Positions 63,557 through 64,000 of a DNA stretch of 64,000 nucleotides are shown here, piece by piece; the first letter of the stretch is position 1; the number at the start of each line of letters is the position of its first letter. The position numbers and the translations under genes are program-made. The notes below the pieces were generated by a model, which saw only the letters and a list, made by a program, of their open reading frames with translations, was not told where the DNA came from and searched no databases. This DNA is from Nitrosomonas communis (lineage in GTDB: Bacteria > Pseudomonadota > Gammaproteobacteria > Burkholderiales > Nitrosomonadaceae): assembly GCF_001007935.1 (NCBI RefSeq), contig NZ_CP011451.1:2542001-2606000 (forward strand), given 5' to 3'.

Positions 63557-64000
63557 TTTAATCTCCCTTTAAATTAAAACTGAGTTTAAGCCATATCTGA
63601 TTGGCTTAAGCTAAGTGCATATAAAAAGATGATTATTAGCTGGCTAAAGCTAAATTAGATTTTAACTACTAAATTATATATATAGCAATAAACTTATCGC
63701 TTGAATGCTAATAATAGCGGGTAATTTTATGTGATATTTGGCAGATCACAATAAATTATAATATGTTATGTGAATAGTATATCAAAAATGTTGACTAAAA
63801 ATATACCTATAAACGCGTATATTTAGCTCCTGTTGATCGACAATTAAAAACCTTTTTAGAGCTTCCATCATTTCAGCAAAAAATATTAATGCGCATGGAT
63901 AAACTAGCTTATAGCGGCAATTTAAATATTTTTATGAAATAAAAGATATTCATATCTTAATAATTTAAAAAATATGATATAGAAGTAAAAATCCTTGTAC
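63557..64000. other. AT-rich end of window, one short open fragment
   Basis: No complete gene. Around 63810-63940 (+) a short frame reads RVYLAPVDRQLKTFLELPSF, then QQKILMRMDKLAYSGNL before a stop. It looks like the C-terminal scrap of an unidentified protein. The rest is promoter-like AT-rich DNA upstream of the Crp/Fnr gene. Confidence 0.4.

Overview
The window looks like a chromosome segment of a betaproteobacterium, most likely a Nitrosomonas-type ammonia oxidiser. This is inferred from gene order (rpoH-ftsX-ftsE-ftsY, alr, ppiC, yciI, cbpA-cbpM, thiS-thiG-trmB) and moderate to low G+C. No amo or hao gene is present, so the genus is not proven.

Layout. (1) 1-3.3 kb: core genes: the 3' part of hslO (Hsp33, with a degenerate redox-cysteine motif), an rlmK-type rRNA methyltransferase and a BON lipoprotein. 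(2) 3.8-15 kb: an accessory redox/carbohydrate region: a Tat-exported tyrosinase with a small secreted partner, a secreted kelch protein, and a same-strand run of two long cupin proteins, a GMC flavin oxidoreductase, a protein joining a starch-binding-like fold to a gluconate-2-dehydrogenase subunit-3 domain, and a GH13 branching-type enzyme. The last five are the best candidate here for an undescribed system. (3) 15-46.5 kb: a decayed, insertion-rich island. It holds IS630, IS3, IS4 and IS5 elements, a group II intron, prophage lysis and tail remnants, a serine recombinase relic, relics of umuC, aph, GNAT and HU genes, and some intact cargo (cytochrome P450, VOC protein, OYE-type reductase). 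A G+C-richer block at 34.6-41.8 kb carries a glycogen-debranching enzyme, two paralogous MFS exporters, a double-BON protein and a GT4 glycosyltransferase. The island ends at a P4-type integrase relic beside the 3' end of tRNA-Ser(CGA), the expected arrangement for a tRNA-integrated island. (4) 46.5-60.1 kb: conserved core: tRNA-Ser, rpoH under a perfect CIRCE operator, ftsXEY, alr, a parvulin, yciI, cbpA-cbpM, the ATP-grasp / inactive transglutaminase / aspartic protease trio, tRNA-Gly(CCC), thiS-thiG and trmB. (5) 60.2-63.6 kb: a small phage-derived patch (tail-like protein, two small proteins, an orphan umuD) and a Crp/Fnr regulator.

The most striking structure is a nest at 30.5-34.5 kb. 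A HU-like gene is split at a TA by an IS630 element; that IS630 is split by a group II intron; and the intron holds an IS3 element and another IS630. All four IS630-type copies of the two-ORF kind have an A8 or A9 run at the same codon position, where the two transposase frames must be joined. This suggests expression by slippage.
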